Assembly: GCA_964057225.1 (NCBI GenBank)
Contig: OZ059894.1
Coordinates: 19,932,476-19,996,475, forward strand
DNA from: Auanema rhodensis
Lineage: Eukaryota > Nematoda > Chromadorea > Rhabditida > Rhabditidae
Direction: 5' to 3'
Length of the DNA: 64,000 bases
Under the pieces are notes generated by a model. It made no database searches. It was given only the letters and a program-made list of their open reading frames with translations, and was not told the origin of the DNA. The position numbers and the translations under genes were made by a program. Each line of letters starts with the position of its first letter. The stretch's first letter is position 1. This document shows positions 35,100-48,783 of the stretch, in pieces.

Positions 35100-38000
35100 T
35101 CGAATGCACTATACTACATTGAAAAACGTTTAATACAAAAATTAGTTATGATCGTTTGAAAAATGATGCATTAGTGTATGTTGAGTTTCCATGTACACTC
35201 AACATTGCTTCCAAAAACATTTTGACAAAAATTTTTTCGAAAAATTTCAAAAGAATTTAGCAAAAAGTAGATGTTTTTAGATTCCATTTTTCAAGGCAAA
35301 GACGATAGACAATGTTATTCAACGAAAAAATTAATTCTTTAGGGTGAAAATCGAGGATATAAGTGTGAACTTATATCAGTTGATATCTCGGTGCATTTTT
35401 AAGCTAGCGCAAATCTGATCACACAGATCGACGCAGCTTGAGAATCCGCATCGAATGCACTATACTACATTGAGAAACGCTTAATACACAAATTAGTTAT
35501 GATCGTTTGAAAAATGATGCATTAGTGTATGTTGAGTTTCCATGTACACTCAATATTGCTTCCAAAAACATTTTGACAAAAATTTTTTCGAAAAATTTCA
35601 AAAGAATTTAGCAAAAAGTAGATGTTTTTAGATTCCATTTTTCAAGGCAAAGATGATGGACAATGTTATTCAACGAAAAAATCATTTTTTCAGGGTGAAA
35701 ATCGAGGATATAAGTGTGAACTTATATCAGTTGATATCTCGGTGCATTTTTAAGCTAGCGCAAATCTGATAACACAGATCGACGCAGCTTAAAAATCCGC
35801 ATCGAATGCACTATACTACATTGAGAAACGCTTGATACAAAAATTAGTTATGATCGTTTGAAAAATGATGCATTAGTGTATGTTGAGTTTCCATGTACAC
35901 TCAATATTGCTTCCAAAAACATTTTGACAAAAATTTTTTCGAAAAATTTCAAAAGAATTTAGCAAAAAGTAGATGTTTTTAGATTCCATTTTTCAAGGCA
36001 AAGACGATGGACAATGTTATTCAACGGAAAAATTAATTCTTTAGGGTGAAAATCGAGGATATAAGTGTGAACTTATATCAGTTGATATCTCGGTGCATTT
36101 TTAAGCTAGCGCAAATCTGATCACACAGATCGACGCAGCTTAAAAATCCGCATCGAATGCACTATACTACATTGAGAAACGCTTGATACAAAAATTAGTT
36201 ATGATCGTTTGAAAAATGATGCATTAGTGTATGTTGAGTTTCCATGTACACTCAACATTGCTTCCAAAAACATTTTGACAAAAATTTTTTCGAAAAATTT
36301 CAAAAGAATTTAGCAAAAAGTAGATGTTTTTAGATTCCATTTTTCAAGGCAAAGACGATGGACAATGTTATTCAACGGAAAAATTAATTCTTTAGGGTGA
36401 AAATCGAGGATATAAGTGTGAACTTATATCAGTTGATATCTCGGTGCATTTTTAAGCTAGCGCAAATCTGATCACACAGATCGACGCAGCTTAAAAATCC
36501 GCATCGAATGCACTATACTACATTGAGAAACGCTTAATACACAAATTAGTTATGATCGTTTGAAAAATGATGCATTAGTGTATGTTGAGTTTCCATGTAC
36601 ACTCAACATTGCTTCCAAAAACATTTTGACAAAAATTTTTTCGAAAAATTTCAAAATAATTTAGCAAAAAGTAGATGTTTTTGGATTCCTTTTTTCAAGG
36701 CAAAGACGATGGACAATGTTATTCAACGAAAAAATTAATTCTTCAGGGTGAAAATCGAGGATATAAGTGTGAACTTATATCAGTTGATATCTCGGTGCAT
36801 TTTTAAGCTAGCGCAAATCTGATAACACAGATCGACGCAGCTTAAAAATCCGCATCGAATGCACTATACTACATTGAGAAACGCTTGATACAAAAATTAG
36901 TTATGATCGTTTGAAAAATGATGCATTAGTGTATGTTGAGTTTCCATGTACACTCAACATTGCTTCCAAAAACATTTTGACAAAAATTTTTTCGAAAAAT
37001 TTCAAAAGAATTTAGCAAAAAGTAGATGTTTTTAGATTCCATTTTTCAAGGCAAAGACGATGGACAATGTTATTCAACGGAAAAATTAATTCTTTAGGGT
37101 GAAAATCGAGGATATAAGTGTGAACTTATATCAGTTGATATCTCGGTGCATTTTTAAGCTAGCGCAAATCTGATCACACAGATCGACGCAGCTTAAAAAT
37201 CCGCATCGAATGCACTATACTACATTGAGAAACGCTTAATACACAAATTAGTTATGATCGTTTGAAAAATGATGCATTAGTGTATGTTGAGTTTCCATGT
37301 ACACTCAACATTGCTTCCAAAAACATTTTGACAAAAATTTTTTCGAAAAATTTCAAAATAATTTAGCAAAAAGTAGATGTTTTTGGATTCCTTTTTTCAA
37401 GGCAAAGACGATGGACAATGTTATTCAACGAAAAAATTAATTCTTCAGGGTGAAAATCGAGGATATAAGTGTGAACTTATATCAGTTGATATCTCGGTGC
37501 ATTTTTAAGCTAGCGCAAATCTGATAACACAGATCGACGCAGCTTAAAAATCCGCATCGAATGCACTATACTACATTGAGAAACGCTTAATACAAAAATT
37601 AGTTATGATCGTTTGAAAAATGATGCATTAGTGTATATTGAAATTCCATGTACACTCAACATTGCTTCCAAAAACATTTTGACTAAAATTTTTTTGAAAA
37701 ATTTCAAAATAATTTAGCAAAAAGTAGATGTTTTTAGATTCCTTTTTTCAAGGCAAAGACGATGGACAATGTTATTCAACGAAAAAATTAATTCTTCAGG
37801 GTGAAAATCGAGGATATAAGTGTGAATTATATCAGTTGATATCTCGGTGCATTTTTAAGCTAGCGCAAATCTGATAACACAGATCGACGCAGCTTAAAAA
37901 TCCGCATCGAATGCACTATACTACATTGAGAAACGCTTGATACAAAAATTAGTTATGATCGTTTGAAAAATGATGCATTAGTGTATGTTGAGTTTCCATG

Positions 38001-38608
38001 TACACTCAATATTGCTTCCAAAAACATTTTGACAAAAATTTTTTCGAAAAATTTCAAAATAATTTAGCAAAAAGTAGATGTTTTTCGATTCCATTTTTCA
38101 AGGCAAAGACGATAGACAATGTTATTTAACGAAAAAATTAATTCTTCAGGGTGAAAATCGAGGATATAAGTGTGAACTTATATCAGTTGATATCTCGGTG
38201 CATTTTTAAGCTAGCGCAAATCTGATAACACAGATCGACGCAGCTTAAAAATCCGCATCGAATGCACTATACTACATTGAAAAACGCTTAATACAAAAAT
38301 TAGTTATGATCGTTTGAAAAATGATGCATTAGTGTATGTTGAGTTTCCATGTACACTCAATATTGCTTCCAAAAACATTTTGACAAAAATTTTTTCGAAA
38401 AATTTCAAAATAATTTAGCAAAAAGTAGATGTTTTTAGATTCCTTTTTTCAAGGCAAAGACGATGGACAATGTTATTCAACGAAAAAATTAGTTCTTCAG
38501 GGTGAAAATCGAGGATATAAGTGTGAACCTATATCAGTTGATTTCTCGGTGCATTTTTAAGCTAGCGCAAATCTGATAACACAGATCGACGCAGCTTAAA
38601 AAGCCGCA
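35100..38608. repeat. 10-monomer higher-order unit of block B (monomers 101-110)
   Basis: The order by type is 80, 81, 82, 82, 96, 82, 96, 108, 77-like (tttttcgattcc), 110 (gaacctatat, aaagccgc). The next unit at 38609 has the same start and end but lacks one 82-96 pair and has one extra 108-like copy. Monomer 108 (37557-37906) is the first with the gaattatat one-base deletion. Confidence 0.75.
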
Positions 38609-41600
38609 TCGAATGCACTATACTACATTGAAAAACGTTTAATACAAAAATTAGTTATGATCGTTTGAAAAATGATGCATTAGTGTATGTTGAGTTTCCA
38701 TGTACACTCAACATTGCTTCCAAAAACATTTTGACAAAAATTTTTTCGAAAAATTTCAAAAGAATTTAGCAAAAAGTAGATGTTTTTAGATTCCATTTTT
38801 CAAGGCAAAGACGATAGACAATGTTATTCAACAAAAAAATTAATTCTTTAGGGTGAAAATCGAGGATATAAGTGTGAACTTATATCAGTTGATATCTCGG
38901 TGCATTTTTAAGCTAGCGCAAATCTGATCACACAGATCGACGCAGCTTGAGAATCCGCATCGAATGCACTATACTACATTGAAAAACGCTTAATACACAA
39001 ATTAGTTATGATCGTTTGAAAAATGATGCATTAGTGTATGTTGAGTTTCCATGTACACTCAATATTGCTTCCAAAAACATTTTGACAAAAATTTTTTCGA
39101 AAAATTTCAAAAGAATTTAGCAAAAAGTAGATGTTTTTAGATTCCATTTTTCAAGGCAAAGATGATGGACAATGTTATTCAACGAAAAAATCATTTCTTC
39201 AGGGTGAAAATCGAGGATATAAGTGTGAACTTATATCAGTTGATATCTCGGTGCATTTTTAAGCTAGCGCAAATCTGATAACACAGATCGACGCAGCTTA
39301 AAAATCCGCATCGAATGCACTATACTACATTGAGAAACGCTTGATACAAAAATTAGTTATGATCGTTTGAAAAATGATGCATTAGTGTATGTTGAGTTTC
39401 CATGTACACTCAATATTGCTTCCAAAAACATTTTGACAAAAATTTTTTCGAAAAATTTCAAAAGAATTTAGCAAAAAGTAGATGTTTTTAGATTCCATTT
39501 TTCAAGGCAAAGACGATGGACAATGTTATTCAACGGAAAAATTAATTCTTTAGGGTGAAAATCGAGGATATAAGTGTGAACTTATATCAGTTGATATCTC
39601 GGTGCATTTTTAAGCTAGCGCAAATCTGATCACACAGATCGACGCAGCTTAAAAATCCGCATCGAATGCACTATACTACATTGAGAAACGCTTGATACAA
39701 AAATTAGTTATGATCGTTTGAAAAATGATGCATTAGTGTATGTTGAGTTTCCATGTACACTCAACATTGCTTCCAAAAACATTTTGACAAAAATTTTTTC
39801 GAAAAATTTCAAAAGAATTTAGCAAAAAGTAGATGTTTTTAGATTCCATTTTTCAAGGCAAAGACGATGGACAATGTTATTCAACGGAAAAATTAATTCT
39901 TTAGGGTGAAAATCGAGGATATAAGTGTGAACTTATATCAGTTGATATCTCGGTGCATTTTTAAGCTAGCGCAAATCTGATCACACAGATCGACGCAGCT
40001 TAAAAATCCGCATCGAATGCACTATACTACATTGAGAAACGCTTAATACACAAATTAGTTATGATCGTTTGAAAAATGATGCATTAGTGTATGTTGAGTT
40101 TCCATGTACACTCAACATTGCTTCCAAAAACATTTTGACAAAAATTTTTTCGAAAAATTTCAAAATAATTTAGCAAAAAGTAGATGTTTTTGGATTCCTT
40201 TTTTCAAGGCAAAGACGATGGACAATGTTATTCAACGAAAAAATTAATTCTTCAGGGTGAAAATCGAGGATATAAGTGTGAACTTATATCAGTTGATATC
40301 TCGGTGCATTTTTAAGCTAGCGCAAATCTGATAACACAGATCGACGCAGCTTAAAAATCCGCATCGAATGCACTATACTACATTGAGAAACGCTTAATAC
40401 AAAAATTAGTTATGATCGTTTGAAAAATGATGCATTAGTGTATATTGAAATTCCATGTACACTCAACATTGCTTCCAAAAACATTTTGACTAAAATTTTT
40501 TTGAAAAATTTCAAAATAATTTAGCAAAAAGTAGATGTTTTTAGATTCCTTTTTTCAAGGCAAAGACGATGGACAATGTTATTCAACGAAAAAATTAATT
40601 CTTCAGGGTGAAAATCGAGGATATAAGTGTGAATTATATCAGTTGATATCTCGGTGCATTTTTAAGCTAGCGCAAATCTGATAACACAGATCGACGCAGC
40701 TTAAAAATCCGCATCGAATGCACTATACTACATTGAGAAACGCTTAATACAAAAATTAGTTATGATCGTTTGAAAAATGATGCATTAGTGTATATTGAAA
40801 TTCCATGTACACTCAACATTGCTTCCAAAAACATTTTGACAAAAATTTTTTCGAAAAATTTCAAAATAATTTAGCAAAAAGTAGATGTTTTTGGATTCCT
40901 TTTTTCAAGGCAAAGACGATGGACAATGTTATTCAACGAAAAAATTAATTCTTCAGGGTGAAAATCGAGGATATAAGTGTGAATTATATCAGTTGATATC
41001 TCGGTGCATTTTTAAGCTAGCGCAAATCTGATAACACAGATCGACGCAGCTTAAAAATCCGCATCGAATGCACTATACTACATTGAGAAACGCTTGATAC
41101 AAAAATTAGTTATGATCGTTTGAAAAATGATGCATTAGTGTATGTTGAGTTTCCATGTACACTCAATATTGCTTCCAAAAACATTTTGACAAAAATTTTT
41201 TCGAAAAATTTCAAAATAATTTAGCAAAAAGTAGATGTTTTTCGATTCCATTTTTCAAGGCAAAGACGATAGACAATGTTATTTAACGAAAAAATTAATT
41301 CTTCAGGGTGAAAATCGAGGATATAAGTGTGATTTTATATCAGTTGATATCTCGGTGCATTTTTAAGCTAGCGCAAATCTGATAACACAGATCGACGCAG
41401 CTTAAAAATCCGCATCGAATGCACTATACTACATTGAAAAACGCTTAATACAAAAATTAGTTATGATCGTTTGAAAAATGATGCATTAGTGTATGTTGAG
41501 TTTCCATGTACACTCAATATTGCTTCCAAAAACATTTTGACAAAAATTTTTTCGAAAAATTTCAAAATAATTTAGCAAAAAGTAGATGTTTTTAGATTCC

Positions 41601-41765
41601 TTTTTTCAAGGCAAAGACGATGGACAATGTTATTCAACGAAAAAATTATTTCTTCAGGGTGAAAATCGAGGATATAAGTGTGAACCTATATCAGTTGATT
41701 TCTCGGTGCATTTTTAAGCTAGCGCAAATCTGATAACACAGATCGACGCAGCTTAAAAAGCCGCA
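38609..41765. repeat. 9-monomer higher-order unit of block B (3157 bp, monomers 111-119)
   Basis: The order is 80, 81, 82, 82, 96, 108, a 108/96 combination (tatattgaaattcc with tttttggattcc), 77-like with tttttcgattcc, 110-like. Two of its monomers (116 and 117) carry the gaattatat deletion, giving 9 x 351 minus 2. Monomer 118 has a private gtgtgatttta change in the second dyad. Confidence 0.75.
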
Positions 41766-44700
41766 TCGAATGCACTATACTACATTGAAAAACGTTTAAT
41801 ACAAAAATTAGTTATGATCGTTTGAAAAATGATGCATTAGTGTATGTTGAGTTTCCATGTACACTCAACATTGCTTCCAAAAACATTTTGACAAAAATTT
41901 TTTCGAAAAATTTCAAAAGAATTTAGCAAAAAGTAGATGTTTTTAGATTCCATTTTTCAAGGCAAAGACGATAGACAATGTTATTCAACGAAAAAATTAA
42001 TTCTTTAGGGTGAAAATCGAGGATATAAGTGTGAACTTATATCAGTTGATATCTCGGTGCATTTTTAAGCTAGCGCAAATCTGATCACACAGATCGACGC
42101 AGCTTGAGAATCCGCATCGAATGCACTATACTACATTGAGAAACGCTTAATACACAAATTAGTTATGATCGTTTGAAAAATGATGCATTAGTGTATGTTG
42201 AGTTTCCATGTACACTCAATATTGCTTCCAAAAACATTTTGACAAAAATTTTTTCGAAAAATTTCAAAAGAATTTAGCAAAAAGTAGATGTTTTTAGATT
42301 CCATTTTTCAAGGCAAAGATGATGGACAATGTTATTCAACGAAAAAATCATTTCTTCAGGGTGAAAATCGAGGATATAAGTGTGAACCTATATCAGTTGA
42401 TTTCTCGGTGCATTTTTAAGCTAGCGCAAATCTGATCACACAGATGGACGCAGCTTGAGAATCCGCATCGAATGCACTATACTACATTGAGAAACGCTTA
42501 ATACACAAATTAGTTATGATCGTTTGAAAAATGATGCATTAGTGTATGTTGAGTTTCCATGTACACTCAACATTGCTTCCAAAAACATTTTGACAAAAAT
42601 TTTTTCGAAAAATTTCAAAAGAATTTAGCAAAAAGTAGATGTTTTTAGATTCCATTTTTCAAGGCAAAGACGATGGACAATGTTATTCAACGGAAAAATT
42701 AATTCTTTAGGGTGAAAATCGAGGATATAAGTGTGAACTTATATCAGTTGATATCTCGGTGCATTTTTAAGCTAGCGCAAATCTGATAACACAGATCGAC
42801 GCAGCTTGAGAATCCGCATCGAATGCACTATACTACATTGAGAAACGCTTAATACACAAATTAGTTATGATCGTTTGAAAAATGATGCATTAGTGTATGT
42901 TGAGTTTCCATGTACACTCAATATTGCTTCCAAAAACATTTTGACAAAAATTTTTTCGAAAAATTTCAAAAGAATTTAGCAAAAAGTAGATGTTTTTAGA
43001 TTCCATTTTTCAAAGCAAAGACGATAGACAATGTTATTCAACGAAAAAATTAATTCTTTAGGGTGAAAATCGAGGATATAAGTGTGAACTTATATCAGTT
43101 GATATCTCGGTGCATTTTTAAGCTAGCGCAAATCTGATCACACAGATCGACGCAGCTTGAGAATCCGCATCGAATGCACTATACTACATTGAGAAACGCT
43201 TAATACACAAATTAGTTATGATCGTTTGAAAAATGATGCATTAGTGTATGTTGAGTTTCCATGTACACTCAATATTGCTTCCAAAAACATTTTGACAAAA
43301 ATTTTTTCGAAAAATTTCAAAAGAATTTAGCAAAAAGTAGATGTTTTTGGATTCCATTTTTCAAGGCAAAGATGATGGACAATGTTATTCAACGAAAAAA
43401 TCATTTCTTCAGGGTGAAAATCGAGGATATAAGTGTGAACCTATATCAGTTGATTTCTCGGTGCATTTTTAAGCTAGCGCAAATCTGATCACACAGATGG
43501 ACGCAGCTTGAGAATCCGCATCGAATGCACTATACTACATTGAGAAACGCTTAATACACAAATTAGTTATGATCGTTTGAAAAATGATGCATTAGTGTAT
43601 GTTGAGTTTCCATGTACACTCAACATTGCTTCCAAAAACATTTTGACAAAAATTTTTTCGAAAAATTTCAAAAGAATTTAGCAAAAAGTAGATGTTTTTA
43701 GATTCCATTTTTCAAGGCAAAGACGATGGACAATGTTATTCAACGGAAAAATTAATTCTTTAGGGTGAAAATCGAGGATATAAGTGTGAACTTATATCAG
43801 TTGATATCTCGGTGCATTTTTAAGCTAGCGCAAATCTGATAACACAGATCGACGCAGCTTGAGAATCCGCATCGAATGCACTATACTACATTGAGAAACG
43901 CTTAATACACAAATTAGTTATGATCGTTTGAAAAATGATGCATTAGTGTATGTTGAGTTTCCATGTACACTCAACATTGCTTCCAAAAACATTTTGACAA
44001 AAATTTTTTCGAAAAATTTCAAAATAATTTAGCAAAAAGTAGATGTTTTTGGATTCTTTTTTTCAAGGCAAAGACGATGGACAATGTTATTCAACGAAAA
44101 AATTAATTCTTCAGGGTGAAAATCGAGGATATAAGTGTGAACTTATATCAGTTGATATCTCGGTGCATTTTTAAGCTAGCGCAAATCTGATAACACAGAT
44201 CGACGCAGCTTAAAAATCCGCATCGAATGCACTATACTACATTGAGAAACGCTTAATACAAAAATTAGTTATGATCGTTTGAAAAATGATGCATTAGTGT
44301 ATATTGAAATTCCATGTACACTCAACATTGCTTCCAAAAACATTTTGACTAAAATTTTTTTGAAAAATTTCAAAATAATTTAGCAAAAAGTAGATGTTTT
44401 TAGATTCCTTTTTTCAAGGCAAAGACGATGGACAATGTTATTCAACGAAAAAATTAATTCTTCAGGGTGAAAATCGAGGATATAAGTGTGAATTATATCA
44501 GTTGATATCTCGGTGCATTTTTAAGCTAGCGCAAATCTGATAACACAGATCGACGCAGCTTAAAAATCCGCATCGAATGCACTATACTACATTGAAAAAC
44601 GCTTAATACAAAAATTAGTTATGATCGTTTGAAAAATGATGCATTAGTGTATGTTGAGTTTCCATGTACACTCAATATTGCTTCCAAAAACATTTTGACA

Positions 44701-44923
44701 AAAATTTTTTCGAAAAATTTCAAAATAATTTAGCAAAAAGTAGATGTTTTTAGATTCCTTTTTTCAAGGCAAAGACGATGGACAATGTTATTCAACGAAA
44801 AAATCATTTCTTCAGGGTGAAAATCGAGGATATAAGTGTGAACCTATATCAGTTGATTTCTCGGTGCATTTTTAAGCTAGCGCAAATCTGATAACACAGA
44901 TCGACGCAGCTTAAAAAGCCGCA
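41766..44923. repeat. 9-monomer higher-order repeat of block B (3158 bp), copy 1 (monomers 120-128)
   Basis: The order is type 80; 81 with gaacctatat and gatggacgc; 82-like with tacacaaatt; caaagcaaag monomer (123); 81 with tttttggattcc (124); 82-like; 96-like with ggattcttttttt (126); 108 with a one-base deletion (127); 110-like with atcatttcttc (128). All of these rare markers recur 3158 bp downstream. The length equals eight 351-bp monomers and one of 350 bp. Monomer 124 contains an incidental open frame at 43261-43488 that is not considered coding. Confidence 0.9.
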
Positions 44924-47900
44924 TCGAATGCACTATACTACATTGAAAAACGTTTAATACAAAAATTAGTTATGATCGTTTGAAAAATGATGCATTAGTG
45001 TATGTTGAGTTTCCATGTACACTCAACATTGCTTCCAAAAACATTTTGACAAAAATTTTTTCGAAAAATTTCAAAAGAATTTAGCAAAAAGTAGATGTTT
45101 TTAGATTCCATTTTTCAAGGCAAAGACGATAGACAATGTTATTCAACGAAAAAATTAATTCTTTAGGGTGAAAATCGAGGATATAAGTGTGAACTTATAT
45201 CAGTTGATATCTCGGTGCATTTTTAAGCTAGCGCAAATCTGATCACACAGATCGACGCAGCTTGAGAATCCGCATCGAATGCACTATACTACATTGAGAA
45301 ACGCTTAATACACAAATTAGTTATGATCGTTTGAAAAATGATGCATTAGTGTATGTTGAGTTTCCATGTACACTCAATATTGCTTCCAAAAACATTTTGA
45401 CAAAAATTTTTTCGAAAAATTTCAAAAGAATTTAGCAAAAAGTAGATGTTTTTAGATTCCATTTTTCAAGGCAAAGATGATGGACAATGTTATTCAACGA
45501 AAAAATCATTTCTTCAGGGTGAAAATCGAGGATATAAGTGTGAACCTATATCAGTTGATTTCTCGGTGCATTTTTAAGCTAGCGCAAATCTGATCACACA
45601 GATGGACGCAGCTTGAGAATCCGCATCGAATGCACTATACTACATTGAGAAACGCTTAATACACAAATTAGTTATGATCGTTTGAAAAATGATGCATTAG
45701 TGTATGTTGAGTTTCCATGTACACTCAACATTGCTTCCAAAAACATTTTGACAAAAATTTTTTCGAAAAATTTCAAAAGAATTTAGCAAAAAGTAGATGT
45801 TTTTAGATTCCATTTTTCAAGGCAAAGACGATGGACAATGTTATTCAACGGAAAAATTAATTCTTTAGGGTGAAAATCGAGGATATAAGTGTGAACTTAT
45901 ATCAGTTGATATCTCGGTGCATTTTTAAGCTAGCGCAAATCTGATAACACAGATCGACGCAGCTTGAGAATCCGCATCGAATGCACTATACTACATTGAG
46001 AAACGCTTAATACACAAATTAGTTATGATCGTTTGAAAAATGATGCATTAGTGTATGTTGAGTTTCCATGTACACTCAATATTGCTTCCAAAAACATTTT
46101 GACAAAAATTTTTTCGAAAAATTTCAAAAGAATTTAGCAAAAAGTAGATGTTTTTAGATTCCATTTTTCAAAGCAAAGACGATAGACAATGTTATTCAAC
46201 GAAAAAATTAATTCTTTAGGGTGAAAATCGAGGATATAAGTGTGAACTTATATCAGTTGATATCTCGGTGCATTTTTAAGCTAGCGCAAATCTGATCACA
46301 CAGATCGACGCAGCTTGAGAATCCGCATCGAATGCACTATACTACATTGAGAAACGCTTAATACACAAATTAGTTATGATCGTTTGAAAAATGATGCATT
46401 AGTGTATGTTGAGTTTCCATGTACACTCAATATTGCTTCCAAAAACATTTTGACAAAAATTTTTTCGAAAAATTTCAAAAGAATTTAGCAAAAAGTAGAT
46501 GTTTTTGGATTCCATTTTTCAAGGCAAAGATGATGGACAATGTTATTCAACGAAAAAATCATTTCTTCAGGGTGAAAATCGAGGATATAAGTGTGAACCT
46601 ATATCAGTTGATTTCTCGGTGCATTTTTAAGCTAGCGCAAATCTGATCACACAGATGGACGCAGCTTGAGAATCCGCATCGAATGCACTATACTACATTG
46701 AGAAACGCTTAATACACAAATTAGTTATGATCGTTTGAAAAATGATGCATTAGTGTATGTTGAGTTTCCATGTACACTCAACATTGCTTCCAAAAACATT
46801 TTGACAAAAATTTTTTCGAAAAATTTCAAAAGAATTTAGCAAAAAGTAGATGTTTTTAGATTCCATTTTTCAAGGCAAAGACGATGGACAATGTTATTCA
46901 ACGGAAAAATTAATTCTTTAGGGTGAAAATCGAGGATATAAGTGTGAACTTATATCAGTTGATATCTCGGTGCATTTTTAAGCTAGCGCAAATCTGATAA
47001 CACAGATCGACGCAGCTTGAGAATCCGCATCGAATGCACTATACTACATTGAGAAACGCTTAATACACAAATTAGTTATGATCGTTTGAAAAATGATGCA
47101 TTAGTGTATGTTGAGTTTCCATGTACACTCAACATTGCTTCCAAAAACATTTTGACAAAAATTTTTTCGAAAAATTTCAAAATAATTTAGCAAAAAGTAG
47201 ATGTTTTTGGATTCTTTTTTTCAAGGCAATGACGATGGACAATGTTATTCAACGAAAAAATTAATTCTTCAGGGTGAAAATCGAGGATATAAGTGTGAAC
47301 TTATATCAGTTGATATCTCGGTGCATTTTTAAGCTAGCGCAAATCTGATAACACAGATCGACGCAGCTTAAAAATCCGCATCGAATGCACTATACTACAT
47401 TGAGAAACGCTTAATACAAAAATTAGTTATGATCGTTTGAAAAATGATGCATTAGTGTATATTGAAATTCCATGTACACTCAACATTGCTTCCAAAAACA
47501 TTTTGACTAAAATTTTTTTGAAAAATTTCAAAATAATTTAGCAAAAAGTAGATGTTTTTAGATTCCTTTTTTCAAGGCAAAGACGATGGACAATGTTATT
47601 CAACGAAAAAATTAATTCTTCAGGGTGAAAATCGAGGATATAAGTGTGAATTATATCAGTTGATATCTCGGTGCATTTTTAAGCTAGCGCAAATCTGATA
47701 ACACAGATCGACGCAGCTTAAAAATCCGCATCGAATGCACTATACTACATTGAAAAACGCTTAATACAAAAATTAGTTATGATCGTTTGAAAAATGATGC
47801 ATTAGTGTATGTTGAGTTTCCATGTACACTCAATATTGCTTCCAAAAACATTTTGACAAAAATTTTTTCGAAAAATTTCAAAATAATTTAGCAAAAAGTA

Positions 47901-48081
47901 GATGTTTTTAGATTCCTTTTTTCAAGGCAAAGACGATGGACAATGTTATTCAACGAAAAAATCATTTCTTCAGGGTGAAAATCGAGGATATAAGTGTGAA
48001 CCTATATCAGTTGATTTCTCGGTGCATTTTTAAGCTAGCGCAAATCTGATAACACAGATCGACGCAGCTTAAAAAGCCGCA
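44924..48081. repeat. 9-monomer higher-order repeat of block B (3158 bp), copy 2 (monomers 129-137)
   Basis: It is a near-identical repeat of the preceding 3158 bp, with all nine monomers in the same order. The clearest difference I noticed is ggcaatgacg in monomer 135, against ggcaaagacg in monomer 126. The near identity points to a very recent duplication of the whole unit, or possibly to an assembly artefact. Confidence 0.9.
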
Positions 48082-48432
48082 TCGAATGCACTATACTACA
48101 TTGAAAAACGTTTAATACAAAAATTAGTTATGATCGTTTGAAAAATGATGCATTAGTGTATGTTGAGTTTCCATGTACACTCAACATTGCTTCCAAAAAC
48201 ATTTTGACAAAAATTTTTTCGAAAAATTTCAAAAGAATTTAGCAAAAAGTAGATGTTTTTAGATTCCATTTTTCAAGGCAAAGACGATAGACAATGTTAT
48301 TCAACGAAAAAATTAATTCTTTAGGGTGAAAATCGAGGATATAAGTGTGAACTTATATCAGTTGATATCTCGGTGCATTTTTAAGCTAGCGCAAATCTGA
48401 TCACACAGATCGACGCAGCTTGAGAATCCGCA

Positions 48433-48783
48433 TCGAATGCACTATACTACATTGAGAAACGCTTAATACACAAATTAGTTATGATCGTTTGAAAAATGAT
48501 GCATTAGTGTATGTTGAGTTTCCATGTACACTCAATATTGCTTCCAAAAACATTTTGACAAAAATTTTTTCGAAAAATTTCAAAAGAATTTAGCAAAAAG
48601 TAGATGTTTTTAGATTCCATTTTTCAAGGCAAAGATGATGGACAATGTTATTCAACGAAAAAATCATTTCTTCAGGGTGAAAATCGAGGATATAAGTGTG
48701 AACCTATATCAGTTGATTTCTCGGTGCATTTTTAAGCTAGCGCAAATCTGATAACACAGATCGACGCAGCTTAAAAAGCCGCA
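48433..48783. repeat. Hybrid monomer 139 (type 81 left, type 110 right)
   Basis: It begins as type 81 (tacacaaatt, ctcaatatt, gatgatgg, atcatttcttc) and ends with gatttctc, gataacacagatcg and aaagccgc, the right end of the 110/128 type. It is followed by another 80-81 pair (48784-49485), so monomers 138-139 and 140-141 form a 702-bp dimer duplication whose joint lies in this hybrid. Confidence 0.65.

Noticed and set aside
43261-43488. 75-codon open frame on the plus strand
   Set aside because: It lies wholly inside monomer 124, has no recognisable domain, and is open only because two satellite variants remove stops present in other copies. No ribosome-binding or promoter context is evident.
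46419-46646. Identical 75-codon open frame
   Set aside because: It is the same satellite segment one 3158-bp unit downstream (monomer 133). Its identity reflects duplication of the array, not coding constraint.
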